Part shown: positions 10,455 to 21,918 of the stretch, piece after piece | Position numbering within the stretch: position 1 is the stretch's first letter | Layout of the letters: each line of letters starts with the position of its first letter | Assembly: GCA_018398765.1 (NCBI GenBank) | Contig: JAHBMJ010000515.1 | Location: 1 to 45,594 of the forward strand | DNA from: Chromera velia | Lineage: Eukaryota; Sar; Chromeraceae | Reading direction: 5' to 3' | DNA length: 45,594 nucleotides | Position numbers and translations under genes: made by a program | Notes under the pieces: generated by a model | Database searches by the model: none | Seen by the model: only the letters and a program-made list of their open reading frames with translations | Told to the model about the DNA's origin: nothing

Positions 10455-13112
10455 GACCTGAGAGGAATATGGGGGGCAGATGAAGGTGACCAGGGAGGTC
10501 CCACCCAGAGTGCAAAGCGAAAGCTTGAGTCCCTTCGCAGGATAAGGAAGAGACTGTTTGCCCGTAAAGAAACTGAACACGCTAACAAGCAAGCAGAGAG
10601 GTTAGCAAAAGAGGCTGCGACCGACCCCTTGGTGATTTGGAGGTGGAAGAGGGAAACGAGCAGTACGAGAGGTGGGGGAGACAGACTGACCCCCGCGGCT
10701 TTTACCGATTTCTGGGCCTCTGTATTTGAGGGTGAAGGGCTCCCTCCTCCTCCAGTTGCTTCCCCTGCTTTCTCTCTCTCTTCCCCCCCTCCTCCCCCGG
10801 CCTTCTCTTATAAAAAGATTATCGGTGCACTCTGATCGATCGATACGAGTAAGGCTGATGGAGTTGGGGGCGTTTTCCCCAGGCATCTTGACCTTTGTTT
10901 TAGCTCCTCTCCCCTTTCTCGTTTCCTTCTTTTTGTCTTCTTTAATTTATTTCATCGTTATTCCTATTGGCCGTCTCTTTAGAATTTGATCCGTGTAGTT
11001 CCGGTTCCGAAAGGCCGCCCCTCTCCTGACTGCTTGGAATGGAGACCTATCCACATTGTGTGTTTGTTTGTGAAACTGTTTGCCCTCCTGATGAACGAGA
11101 GATTGAGAGAACAGACCTCATTAGACAACCGCCAGCTGGGGTTCAGGAAGGGGGTTGGGACCAGGGAGGCCATTGCGGCGCTGGCAGGACTCGTAGCGAG
11201 CTCCAAAGCCCGGAAACTCCCTCTTCTGGCTGCGTTTGTTAACTTTTCTAAGGCGTTTGATAAGGGCCCTCGAGGTCTGTTGCTGAGACGGCTTCGGGAG
11301 GAGGGTATGTTGGAATGTGATGTTTTGATGGTGCATGCTATGTACTTTGATGTCTGGGCGAGGGTCGATGGTGCAGATAGGGAGATACAGGAAGGGGCGG
11401 GGGTGAAACAGGGTGACCCTCTCTCTCCCCTACTCTTCCTTCTGTTCATTAATAATCTGCACCGCCACATCCGCCTCTCGGCTCACCGTGAGGATGAGCT
11501 CGGGGGGAAAGAGTCAGAGAAGGATGGAACAGGGTCTGACGAGAGGTCTATAGAAAGCAGAACATGTGACTACCTTTAAGCAGGCAGATTAAGAGGGGTT
11601 GGCATTGGAAAGGGGAACAAGAAGACCGAAGTTGCGGTAAAGAGGAAACGAGGGAAAGTCAGGGTCAGTCAGGATGATACGATCTATGTGGGGCCCGAGC
11701 CTCTCGAAGGCCTCGGTTACGCTGACGACCTTGTTCTGTTTGGTCGTTCTTCGCATGAGTTTCAAGCGAGAATGAATAAATTGGCGGAATATTGTCGGAC
11801 GTGGGGCCTCACGGTCAATTTAAAAAAGACAAAAGTAATGAGGCTTTCCTGCAGCAAGGAGAATATTAGTCAGCCAATCTTCTTTGAAGGGAAGGAAGTC
11901 GAGAGAACGAGCCAGTATAAATATTTAGGTTGCACCTTTTTTGAAGGCGGATCTCTCCGTTCCTCTGTGAGACATCGCTTGGGAGTGGCAGAGAGGGCAC
12001 TCGGGGGGGTCATTGGGCTCTGTCTTTCTCTTGGTCGTCTCTCCCCGACTTCGAAAATTATGCTCTTTCGGGGCCTGTGGATTCCTGTGGCCCTTTACGG
12101 GCTAGAAGCGTTTTCCCTCAGTCAGGCAGACATGAAAGCGTTAGATGATTTGCAACTACGTTTTGTTAGATCGGTTTTCGGCCTTCCCCGCAATTCGTTT
12201 CGTGTCCTCTCCCTCTTCATCTCCGGCTTTTGCCCGATACGGGCTATCTTGACTGAAAGAGTGGGGAGCTTTTTACGTAGCCTCTCCTTAACATCCCACT
12301 GTGTGCTCGCTGGCTTTTTAGATCTCTGCAAAGACGGCCTTTATGGCGATTGGTGGAGGTCCGTCAAGCTGTTGGTGGGACCTTTCGCTCCTGAACTCTT
12401 CTCTGTCGAGGGGGTGCCTTCGGGCCTGGAAGAGAAAGCTGCATTAAAAAGAAAGCTTGCGGTAGAAGGGAGAGGTAGGGAGGCACAAGAATGGTTGGAC
12501 GACTGGTTTGTAGCTACCTCCCGTTCTTTGCAAAAAGAAGGCCGGCAGGGCAGGGGAGGGCAGGCAGGACGGGGAGGGCTTTTCTCTAATGGAGTGAGGC
12601 CTTCGGTCTTCCAAGTCGAACATCCGTCTAGACAGCGCTTGGCCCATCTTGTCATGGGAGGATGGACCGGCTCAAGCGGGCAGCGTATTCCTATGGTTCG
12701 ACCTCTCCCTAGGAGGCTGCTCTGTTTGGAGGCCAACGTCAGGCCGATTGCCCGTGCACTGTTAGGGGGGGNGGGGGGGGGGGGGGGAGTTCCGAACGGG
12801 GAGGTAGAGACGGTCTGCGAGCACTGCCCCCTCGATTTGCATGGGCGTGGCCATCTGAATGATGTTGTCCATAAGTTGACTGAATGCAAAGGGACCGAAG
12901 GAGAGAGGGGACGCATAAATAGGCTTTTGGATGAAGTAAGAGACGCTCGCTCTAAGTCAGACTTGATTGTGTGGGCACAACAAATGGCTAAGCAGCAGTT
13001 GGGATAGGGTGTGAGCGAAAATGAGAAGAAAGTGAGGGAGATCTTCACACTTCTCCTCGAAAAGCACCCTGTTGCAGGCGCACAGGCGATCTCCGATTGC
13101 CTTCGTAAGTAG
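10455..13112 (+). pseudogene. LINE A: 5'-truncated non-LTR reverse transcriptase
   Basis: One plus-strand frame runs the whole length, broken only by four stops: TGA 10833-10835, TAG 10980-10982, TAA 11577-11579 and TAG 13005-13007. Conserved RT blocks follow in order: VPVPKG...WRPI, NRQLGFRKGVGTREAI, FVNFSKAFD (motif A), GVKQGDPLSPLLF (motif B) and YADDLVLF (motif C), then KYLGCTFFEGG and a C-terminal C-x2-C...H-x4-C cluster (CEHC...HKLTEC). Motif A has Asn where the catalytic Asp belongs (codon 11241-11243). No endonuclease precedes it, so insertion was 5'-truncated, as is usual for LINEs. The protein aligns with LINE B at clearly diverged identity. There is an N in a G run at 12772. Confidence 0.93.
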
Positions 13113-13141
13113 CTGTGTATATTCCCTCAGTCTGTCCTTCT

Positions 13142-13154
13142 TTCTCTTTTCTTC

Positions 13155-13187
<33 letters not shown>

Positions 13188-13247
13188 TTCCTTTCTTTCT
13201 TTCTTTCTTTCTTTCTTCCTTCCTTTCTTTCTTTCTTTCTTTCTTCC
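13142..13247 (+). repeat. (CTTT)n/(CTTC)n microsatellite
   Basis: A tetranucleotide pyrimidine tract lies 30 bp after the end of the LINE A reading frame. It may be part of the LINE 3' end. ORFs called through it are low-complexity artefacts. Confidence 0.9.
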
Positions 13248-13338
13248 TTTTCCCTCACTTCCTCTCACTCTTTCCCCGTCGTTGTTCATTCTTGATGACC
13301 GTTCTTGTTTTTAAGGAGAATATTTCGTTATGTCTGTC

Positions 13339-13340
<2 letters not shown>

Positions 13341-13371
<31 letters not shown>

Positions 13372-13373
13372 AA
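13341..13373 (+). repeat. (GATT)n microsatellite
   Basis: About eight GATT units lie 230 bp past LINE A. Many LINEs end in short tandem repeats, so this could mark the 3' terminus of LINE A. Confidence 0.85.
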
Positions 13374-14719
13374 GGAACAAACAAGGGCAGAACGGAATCA
13401 ATCGGGGGGTGAGCGAAAAGTATATGGGGGGGAAACGTGAGACGGACGACCCCATGAGGCCCAGGCGGCGGGGCTCGGATGGCACCCCTCGCATGAGCGC
13501 GGGAGGCGGTGGGAGGTGATGGGCTCGAGCCTGCATGGGTATGAGGGGGCGCATGGGACGCTCGTACTCGTGCGGTTCACAAGCGGGTCTGCGAGCGAGG
13601 TGCATGCTACGTACGGCGTCTCCATTTTTCTCCCTTTTTCTCCCCTTTTTGAATCTCTTTATCATGCTTACTACTCGCAATTTCACTCCCCTGGAAAACA
13701 AGTCATGCCTCAGGGATAAACTGACCGAACCGACTGAACTGACTGAACTGGCCAAACTGCAGAAACTAAACTGAGAGAGAAACCTTTGCTTGTATGTCTT
13801 CGGCAGAAAAGATAGGGAATCAAAGGAGATTGGGAGCTCTGATCTTTTTCTCTCTCCGTCTCCTCCCGTTCCGCCTCGGGTGATTTTCTTTAGGGGTCAT
13901 CTGACAGACCTTTAACTAACACGTAGTGACAGAAGGAATCTCACTGGCCCGTGACCCTTGGGAGAAAAAAGGATACAGAAACAGAGGAGTCCGTTTCCAT
14001 CCTTTTTGTTCCCCCCAAAGTATTTGTTTTTTCCCTTTCCTTCTCGTTTCCCCCTCCGCTCGGGCGTACCGGTGCTATTTTGGCGCTTTGATCGGTCATG
14101 GGGACCCTCTTCCGGATGAAATGCAGGCAGTCCTCGATTGTCTCAAGGGTGGAATAGAGAGCGTGTTGTAACTTAGCCTGTAAGAGAACTATCAAATGAA
14201 GCAAAAGCCTGTCTGCTTAGAGGTGGAGCCCCACCCCTCTCAGGCTCCCATCGATTCAATTTACCCCAGTGGGGCCTAAGTCGAAAGTTTAACTCTATGT
14301 ATGACGCTCTAGGTTGGCCAGAGTCTATACGGCTCACCGGCTTTAACCCCATACATCATCATCATCATCATCATATGTATTATTATTATTAATCAGTCTA
14401 TAGGCCATCATGTAGTGCATGAGTCTAGGACAATGCTTTATTGCCCCTTTGCCAGACCTGCATCATACAACGGGAGGGGGCTTCACTCTCGTAATTCTAA
14501 ACACCCTGCATCTAGAAGATGCTTTCTAAATCGCTGATGTCATTTCCCTTCTATGGGAGGAGTGCGACAACTGCAACAGAGACTCTCAGGCAGTAGAAGC
14601 AAACAGGAAGACCGGTGGAGAAGGGGGACGGAAGATGTACGTGGGAGGTGAAAAAAGAACATTCAAAGGTGAGACGGGAAGAGAGGTAAGTAACCATCAC
14701 ATGCATCGAATCGCAGGCC
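13374..14719. other. Spacer between convergent LINEs
   Basis: No recognised gene. It includes (CAT)n followed by (ATT)n at about 14354-14391, preceded by a 200 bp GC-balanced segment. That layout resembles a LINE or SINE 3' end with a microsatellite tail, but no homology could be confirmed. Confidence 0.45.
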
Positions 14720-17126
14720 TTACGATGGAGGGCGCAGACAGATGTTTCGCAAGAGTCGCAGGGCTGGTATGGGTGAGTGTCTGAGTGCCAGGATGACCTT
14801 CATTCGTGCTAATAATTCGCTTTGCGTGGCGTGTTTTAGAGGGGTGGAGTCTTTCGATAGCAACCATTTTCTCTCTTTTTCTTGGGCTCTGTCTAATTTG
14901 GCTTCAATTTCAGTTACAATTGCATTCAAAGCCTCTTGATCTGCTCTTGTTTCTGTGCATTCAGTCAGTCGGTGCAGTAGATCGTCTGCTTTGCCCCTGC
15001 ATGCAGGGCAAACCGCGTTTTCCAGCCCTCTGTACGGTGCATGGGGGCGACTACCAAGCAACATATACAGCAAGGCTGAAAAAGGGCCTGAGGACCAGAT
15101 CGTAGCGCAAGGGAGGGAAACGAAACGGGGGGACGAAGGAGATGAAGGAAAAGTAGAGGAAAGGAAGAGGAGAGATGAACGTTGGGCAGTAGGATAAGAC
15201 ATTTGGAACACATTCGGTCTGACGCCTCTGCCAAACTGCAAAACTGCCCCCCGTGAAGCGGCCCTTTCTAGATAACCATCAATCCATTCATCAACTTCCC
15301 GGTTGATCACTGCTCTTAAGAGAAGGAGACGGCCAACCTTGGTGGCTTTCTTTCTTCTTCTGATGGTTGGATTGACAGTCACAAATTCTTCCAATCCGGT
15401 CGACCCAATCAATTTTTGTGCGTGCATCATAGAGGAAGGACAATCACCATTCATTAAAGCTGACCAGGCACCCGTGGGCATCTTGAGGTCAATATGTTTT
15501 AAGTTAGTCAAATACCCAGCAAGTCTCATCGACACATGTACACGTGCAGGAAGTAGACCGACAGCACACAGGGTAGGTATACGGAAAGAGGAGAGAGACA
15601 GATTCAAAGCCCAATGGACAAAGCGCAATTAAAGGACATCTAATGCATCCATGTCTAACTTGCGGACAGGCAGACAGTCAAACGCATATAGAGCAACAGG
15701 CAACCAGAAAGCGCATAGACACAAAATTTTTGCTACGGGGGGCAGGCGACCTAAAGAGAGTGCTACGCTCTTTACATGGCCCATCCGTCTACTCGCTATG
15801 CTAAGCCTCTCTTCTATTACCTCCCTTAAGTCTCCCCCTTCAAACAAAAGAACACCCAGATACTTATACGACCCCACTCTCTCGACTTCTTTTCCCCTAA
15901 ACATAAGCCTGCCTTCAATTGTAGGGTAAGAGTCGGACAGACGCATGATTTTCGTCTTTTTTAAATTAACAGTGAGCTCCCTCTCTTCACAGAAAGAATT
16001 CAATTCATTCAAGCTAACCTGCAGGTCATACATGCTTTCAGCAATGAGGACAAGGTCATCGGCATAACCAAGGCTATCGCACTCAACCCCACCGAGCAGA
16101 ACCTCTGCACGACCGGAAGCCTTCACTCTTTCATGCAGATCATTGATGAAAATCAAGAAGAGAAGAGGGGAGAGAGGATCCCTTTGTTTCACCCCTTTCT
16201 CTTTCTTAAATATAAAAGGGCTGCCAATGATGCTTCCATACACATTTGTATATATTGCCCGAATCATTTTAACATCGACTACACTCACCCTTTGCTTCAG
16301 CAAAACTTCAAACAAAACATCCCTGGGCAGGGAGTCAAAGGCTTTGCTGAAGTCTACAAAGCATGCTAACAAAGGCTTCTTTCGTTTCTTTGCCTTTTGC
16401 ATCAGCGCAGTAAGTGCTCCAATGGCTTCCCTTGTTCCTACCCCTTGCTAAAAACCCAACTGCCTATGGTCAATCTTTACTTGCGATGTAAGACGGGCAG
16501 AGAGGAGTGAAGAAAAGAGTTTTGGTAAGAGTGAGACAATATGAATCGGACGCCATTCACCAGGGTCGGGGGAAGGAGGCCCCTTTGGAACTGGACAGAT
16601 TTTAATTACATTCCATTCATCTCACCAAGCGGATGTCAAGTGAATTAAGTTCAAATGGATAAATAACAAAGCACGAGAAAGAGGTGAATATTGAAAGCAT
16701 AGGGAGAGGTGGTTAGAGGCGAGTCCGGACAACCCTGCAGCCTTTTCTTCCTTTATGGACCGGAGGACTTTCCTTATTTCTTCTATGCAAAAATAAGGGC
16801 GAGACGGAGGGGTTGGTAGGGGTAAAGGGGGAGAGTGAATGCCAGAGGGAACCTGATGAGAGTGGGTATGCAGTTGTGAAAAAACGCCAGGGTGCAAAGA
16901 AGAGTTAAAAACAGGTGGGGCTGGCTGCGAAGGAGGGAAAGGGGGAGCACTTTCTTGTACAGATTCCTTGCCAGAGGGAGAGTCAGCGAAGATGGAAGCC
17001 TAGTGACAGGAAAAGTCTTTTACTGAAGGCTGGGAACCAGGAGGGACTTTCTCTCTATTGCTTCTTTGCAGCTTTCTTCTCAATGACCAGACCTTTGAAG
17101 GGTTAGAGGACAACTCGAGTGCAACC
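14720..17126 (-). pseudogene. LINE B reverse transcriptase and C-terminal domain
   Basis: One frame holds the linker, RT and C-terminus. Motifs: IRKVLRSIKEEKAAG, VPKGPPSPDPGEWRPI, FVDFSKAFD (motif A intact), GVKQRDPLSPLLF, LGYADDLVLIA (motif C intact), TVNLKKTKIMRL and YKYLGVLLFEGG, then a C-terminal CPAC...LLHRLTEC cluster. Stops lie at 17000-17002, 16622-16624, 16448-16450 and 15629-15631. At the last, LINE A has Gln (CAA) where LINE B has TAA. The catalytic Asps survive here, unlike in LINE A. Confidence 0.93.
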
Positions 17127-18906
17127 TTTTCTGCACAGAGCTTTTATACGCCTTTCTTTTCCTGTTGTGCAATCGCTGACATCTGCGGGCCTGCCCCTCA
17201 ACTGTCTGTCTTAAGGCAACCACATTCATTCTGCTGCTCCTACTTCTCCCCTCATTCTCACATGATTGCATAAGTTTGTTCAACACCTTCCTTGCTTCCT
17301 TCCAAAGTGTCGCTGCTTCCTTGCATTTATTATCAAACCATTCGGCCTTTTTCTTTTGTCTCACTTTTTNCCGCTTGATTTCTTTTGTCGGGCCGGCCAA
17401 CGTGGTTTCCCATTCCTTCAGCAGTAACTTTTCCCGTTCACAGAAAGACAAAGGCACCGGTTGCTCACATGAGTTGGGAGCAGACAGCGGGGGGGGGGGA
17501 GCGGATGGAAAAGAAGAGAGATCAATGTTTTCAGCTTCGCAAGCCATTTTCACAAGTCCAGGCCATAGCTGTTCAGCCAATTGACCAGCTGCTGCAGCCG
17601 AGGGGAGAAGCTCCTCGTCTGAGACAGGAGTGGATCTGATGGAGCGATGAAGAGGGAGGATAGGTAAAAGGGAGTTCTCTTTGCTGTCTGGCTGTTGAGG
17701 GGGAATGAAAGGGGCAGCAACAAGGGACAGAGAAAGTGACACAGCTGCATAGTCGAACCTAGACAGTTCTGCTGGCTGTTTCATATCGAGGTGAGTACAA
17801 GCACGGAGGAGGGGGGGATCAACGAGAAAAAAGTCAATCAGAGTGTGACCTCTACCTTTCCAGAGGAAGGTGCAGTCACATGAGAAAGAGCGTGCTTCCC
17901 CACTCCAAGCGGGGGCAGAACCATCAATGCAGAGACCATTTAAAGGGAGAAGATTCGTTAGTTCACAGAGTTTTAAAAGAGAACGGCCCTGCTGATCAAC
18001 TTTTCGGTTGCAAGACGAAGCACGGATTACTCCCGATACATTCTCTTCCTGAATGATTCCGTTCTCATCTTGTACCCCCCTATCCCAAGTGATGCCTTTT
18101 GGCAGCTTGTCAGAGATGTGAGCGTTGAAATCACCAGTCACAATTCTCCTTTCCCCTAGAGGAACTTCCGACAATGCATCTGTCAGGCGCTCCCAGTGGC
18201 TTGGATCCCTGCCTGCCTCCCCTCTCCCAGTAGACCGTCCGTATAGCACATATACTCCAAACATATGCAGAATAGAGGACTTGCTGTGTGCATCGAATCC
18301 ACCAACACGCAATGACGCACGCAGCATGGATGGGCCGACCAGTTTGATCTCAGGCCTTAGTCGGCCTCTCAATGACTTTCGAATTAGGACAGCGACCCCC
18401 CCGGTATCTTTGTCCTGTTCTAACGCTTCCTTCCTGCCTCTACCACTTCCTCCTCCCCCAAGGTGCTGTCTAACCCATTCTCGATGGGAAAAATTCTTGC
18501 TTAAGTGAAAAGGGTATTCAAGAGGGCGCGTGGGGGATCGTGTTTTCATCAAAATTACCACATCAAACTCCTCAAGCCAGGCAAACAGACTGCCATCACT
18601 CTCTATGCTATCTAAGAGACCTTTCACGTTAAGCGTGATAATTCTGAGCCCCGCTATTGATCTTACAGAAATCAATTCTTTCAATGCAACACCCCCACTG
18701 GCTAGGCAAACTGAAGCAGAAGCAGAAGCAGATGCACGTGCCGATGAAGAAGAAGAAGAAGAAGACGAGGATGAAGAAAGACCTTGTCCTTTTCCCTTCT
18801 TTCTCTGCCCTTTTTTCGTCACCTTCCCCCGTTTAGTCTTTCCATTGTTTCCTTCACGGCTCGTGCTCTTTATCGGGGACTCAAAGGGCCGCCAGCCATA
18901 TGGGTT
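17127..18906 (-). pseudogene. LINE B APE-type endonuclease, catalytic residues lost
   Basis: Counting from the codon ending at 18822, the frame shows IITLNVKGL (Asn64, motif I), VVILMKTR (position 92, where APE-type enzymes have the metal-binding Glu, is Lys), RIVTGDFNAHI (Asp230/Asn232), LIDFFLVD (Asp329) and SRFDYAAVS (Asp356 then Tyr357 where the general-base His belongs). Two of the essential residues are therefore substituted, while the fold motifs remain. A serine-rich stretch lies near the start. The domain would nick target DNA to prime reverse transcription. There is an N at 17370. The frame ends by a shift at the A4 run near 17127. Confidence 0.88.
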
Positions 18907-19264
18907 TCAACATTTGTCTCCTTTCGGGCACCCCACACAGGGAGTACCATTCTTTGCACACTTGCAGCCAGCACAAGTATTGGAGCCATGACACTGGCAT
19001 GCACATCTGGTAGACGGTTGGACGGAGGAGATGGGGGAATCAGTCTGGGGGGACAGAGCCGAAGGGTCACGGTTTTTACATCTGTCTTTGCCCATATAGC
19101 AGTTAGTACAGTGGGTTCTATTTAAGGTACACTTACAGTTTTTTCTACAAACCCCCCCCCCCCGATGGTCTGCACTCGCAACATCGTACTTCTTTACAGT
19201 TCGGGCATAGGGCGCCCAGCGGGCAGTGGGTACAGCGTTTTCCCGCTGCCGCACATGGCATATA
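18907..19264 (-). pseudogene. LINE B N-terminal CXC-type cysteine repeats
   Basis: Three repeats are visible. Repeats 2 (CKCTLNRTHCTNCYMGKDRC) and 3 (CKCAKNGTPCVGCPKGDKC) follow C-x-C-x6-C-x2-C-x5/6-C and lie in one frame. Repeat 1 (CTHCPLGALCPN) is in another frame upstream of a G12 homopolymer. The pattern recalls CXC/CRC-type zinc-binding domains (tesmin/TSO1-like), which bind DNA. After the last repeat a TGA (18907-18909) sits where the other repeats carry a residue before Asn. The frame then continues open into the endonuclease without a new start, so this was probably the N-terminus of a single polyprotein. The likely role is nucleic-acid binding during target-primed reverse transcription. 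Confidence 0.65.
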
Positions 19265-19879
19265 AAAACAAATCTTATTACCAATATATTTAACAGTATT
19301 TTTTTATGATACTGATAAATAATAACTTAGTTTTTAAAAATTGAAAAAAACTGTTTTGAGGTTTAGTTTGATGTAGTTTAATGTATGAAAGTCATAAATT
19401 AAGACCATTTGAATTTATTTTCTATGAGTGGCAGTTAGCATAAGCCTGAGACCTCACTTTCAGTAAACAAACTATACATATGTATGAAGTGCGCTTACAA
19501 ATTTTATTGAACATTATTTTTATAATTATGGTCGTTTATATACAGGCTTTTTTTTGTTTGATTTTAAAAAGCTAGTTTAAAAGAGCTTTTTCAAAGTGAA
19601 AGAAGTCCAAGTTGCATAAAAAACATAAAAAAGAAATTGCCGTGAATTGTTTATAAACATGAAGGGTCTCCTAACGCTTTTGTGTTGCGCTTGTCACGTG
19701 CAGGCACAGTCGAGCCGATCAATCTTTTGACTAATCGACAATCAACGAGCTTTCACTATAGTGTAATTCATAGGTCTACTTCTTGTTCAGACTCAGGAGA
19801 ACACTTGGGGCCGCCCTATTCAAACTAGCCTGGCCGGTAACCGACGTACACCCTGCAGCGCACTTTCGAATTAATTGCC
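19265..19879. other. AT-rich spacer between LINE B and the glycoprotein gene
   Basis: A strongly AT-rich block (roughly 19270-19660) without ORFs is followed by normal composition just downstream of the minus-strand gene stop at 19880. It probably contains the 3' UTR and terminator of that gene. No canonical signal was singled out. Confidence 0.5.
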
Positions 19880-20387
19880 TCAGCCGCCCCCACGCAGAGC
19901 CCCAAAAACAGAATCGAACATGCCCCAAATCCCTCCATCCTCCTTCTCTCCAGAATCCCCTCCAGTCTCTGAAGAAACTTGCATGCCCTTCAGGGCGTCG
20001 CTTTCATACCCGCCGTCTCGCGCGATCCCGAATGGGAGCTTCACTTCCTCTTTCAGTGAATCCAGACCAACATCCGGAAGGTTTAAGTCAAAATCCGTCA
20101 GCTTCTCAAGAGGACTGCCGGACTCTGCGCCAGAGACGGAGCCTGACAGGGGGGATTTGAAAGTTTTCGGCACGACGAAGAGATCTTTGCTGAGGTTGTC
20201 GAGCAGTCCTGTTCTTCCTTTTGTTGTCGTCTTCTTGTTGTCCTTTGTCATCTCCTGTCTTCCTGTGAAGACACACAGAGCCTCAGTCTGGCAACCCGGC
20301 GTTCCCTCCTGAGTGAGAGGGAGCGGGATCGGAGGGGGGGGGCAGGCCTCCGGGTGGTGTCCGCAGACGAACTTGGGGTCTCCGTAT
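19880..20387 (-). CDS. Glycoprotein gene, last exon (C-terminus)
   Basis: The acceptor GGGTCCCTGCAG precedes the exon (20388 upward), which enters in phase 2 and runs to a stop at 19880. It encodes about 169 residues. The first part has a Cys/His and proline-rich patch (FVCGHHPEACPPPPIPLPL), then a Lys/Thr-rich segment and an acidic, Gly/Ser-rich tail ending GALRGGG. Together with the upstream exons it would be the cytoplasmic tail of a type I membrane protein. No known family is recognised. Confidence 0.55.
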
Positions 20388-20843
20388 CTGCAGGGACCCG
20401 GCCGATCTTTCATTCATTAATATCGATATGTACATATTAATATAAATTCTTTCATTCATTCATTCCTTCATTTATTCATTCATTCATTCCTGCCTTCAGT
20501 CATTCATTTATTCATTCATTCCTGCCTTCATTCATTCATTCATTCATTCATTCATTCAGGTGAAGGGATTGCTTGGGCATGCAGCTTCTTTGATGTGTCA
20601 TCATCAGAAATGTATGTCAGACTGTCCTTCGTGACGATTTACGTGGATGCAGACATCGGACAGAGAGTAAACTTCCAACTCAGCTGCTGCAAAACAAAGA
20701 GAGAGGAGCAAGAGACCTTTCAACAAAAAGGATTTTTTGTCAAAAGCAAAGGGAAGCATTGTGGCTGCAGTAACTATGTGTACTTGTCTGTTTGTTTGAT
20801 TCATCAAGCACATGCCTTAATTAATTCAAGGTTCGTTCCTGAC

Positions 20844-21091
20844 CCCGGTCTCTGTTCCTTGGGCACACTATAGTATCCTCTGAGGATTCGGAGCTCCTCC
20901 TGTGCCTCGATTAGAGACGCTTGGGTTCTCTTGAAGTACTCCAGAGAGGCCTTTCCGTACTCCTCCACCGCCTCCTCGACGGCATCGATTGCCTCGTCGG
21001 GTGTCCTGAACTCCAGGCCGCCTTCCCCCGTCTGAGAGCCCATCAGCATGGGGTCCTGTCCTGAGTTGAGCTGGTCGGTCAGGGACTCCCA
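20844..21091 (-). CDS. Glycoprotein gene exon, acidic helical tail
   Basis: The acceptor ATCATGCAG starts the exon in phase 0. The donor GTCAGG leaves two bases that complete a Gly codon with the last exon. The 82 residues are acidic and likely helical (EAIDAVEEAVEEYGKASLE, then ASLIEAQEELRILRGYY), suggesting a coiled coil. It lies after the predicted membrane segment. No enzyme motif is present. Confidence 0.55.
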
Positions 21092-21536
21092 CTGCATGAT
21101 CCATCAAGGAAAGAAGGCGACGCGGGGTCATGCAGATGAGTACAGCCGTAGATCTTCTAAATGCCCTCATCTCTGCTTCCTTTCTTCCTTCATGTGTTCA
21201 GCTCTTCAATTCAGAAATGCTCTTCATTCACAAACAAAGAAACCTTTTTGATAGATCACTTTTCCCACTGCAAGACAGGTGTGTAAGAAGGAAAACTCCG
21301 ATGTTGGCGCAACAGGACAGGCCCACAAACAAAAGAACTGACCGTGTCTCTCGTCTCTCCGTGTTCAGTCTCGACCTGCAGGCCGCCACAGCCAAAGGGC
21401 GCAAGCAAGAAAAGGTGAAAGAGCTGGTGAAAAACAAGAGTGCACACGTGCAGAGTTCACTCAATCGACCAATCGATGCAGGGCTCCATTGAATTTCCTT
21501 CCGATCCCCTCATGTTCATGGATGCATCAGTCAGAA

Positions 21537-21579
21537 AGACAGAAAGAAAGAACGAAAGAAAGAAAGAAAGAAAGAACGA

Positions 21580-21615
<36 letters not shown>

Positions 21616-21745
21616 ACGAAAGAAAGAAAGAAAGAAAGAAAGAAGGAAGGAAGGAAGGAAGGAAAGAAAGAAAGAAAGAAAGGAAAGAAGGAAGAAAGAA
21701 GTGTGAGTGTGAGTGTGTGTGTGTGAGTGTGTGTATGTGTGTGCA
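21537..21745 (+). repeat. (AAAG)n and (GT)n microsatellites in an intron
   Basis: A tetranucleotide purine tract (about 21537-21700) passes into (GTGA/GT)n (about 21703-21743). It lies inside the intron between the exons at 20844-21091 and 21832-21918. The Lys/Glu-rich and Phe/Leu/Ser-rich ORFs through it are not genes. Confidence 0.9.
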
Positions 21746-21831
21746 TAGCGCACCTTTTTCCCACTCTCTTTCCGACAAAAGGAAACAAAAATGCTCCCAA
21801 GCAAGCGAAAGAATGAATTCAAGAAACGCAC

Positions 21832-21918
21832 CAGGGTATCCACTTCGTTGACGTCTCCCACCAGAGTTTCTGAATTCTTGAAGGCTGCCTGGATCTCCGC
21901 ACCATCCATCAGCCCGTC
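21832..21918 (-). CDS. Glycoprotein gene exon, 29 codons
   Basis: The exon is bounded by acceptor TGATTGCAG and donor GTGCGT, is exactly 87 bp and is phase 0 at both ends. Its peptide begins DGLMDGAEIQAAFKN. It joins in frame to the membrane exon upstream and the helical exon downstream. No family is recognised. Confidence 0.5.

Larger units (their letters stand above)
14720..19264 (-). mobile_element. LINE B: near full-length APE-type LINE
   Basis: Read on the minus strand, the element has three Cys-rich CXC-like repeats, then an APE-class endonuclease, a linker, an RT and a C-terminal CCHC-like cluster. The N-terminal repeats and the endonuclease share one frame across a single TGA (18907-18909), which suggests one long ancestral ORF and not the usual ORF1/ORF2 pair. 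A shift near the A4 run at 17127-17130 moves to the RT frame, and a G12 run (19152-19163) moves between the first and second Cys repeats. Stops at 17000-17002, 16622-16624, 16448-16450 and 15629-15631 make it inactive. The clade is uncertain (the RT core is CR1/RTE/R1-like). Confidence 0.9.

Noticed and set aside
13072-13345. Phe/Leu/Ser-repeat ORFs resembling membrane proteins
   Set aside because: They are translations of the (CTTT)n microsatellite; reading frames on both strands are open for that reason only.
14210-14290. Possible tRNA-like fold
   Set aside because: No A and B boxes or CCA-end pairing could be laid out.
20440-20560. ATTC-repeat array as a possible CRISPR
   Set aside because: Tetranucleotide microsatellite without spacers, in a eukaryotic intron.
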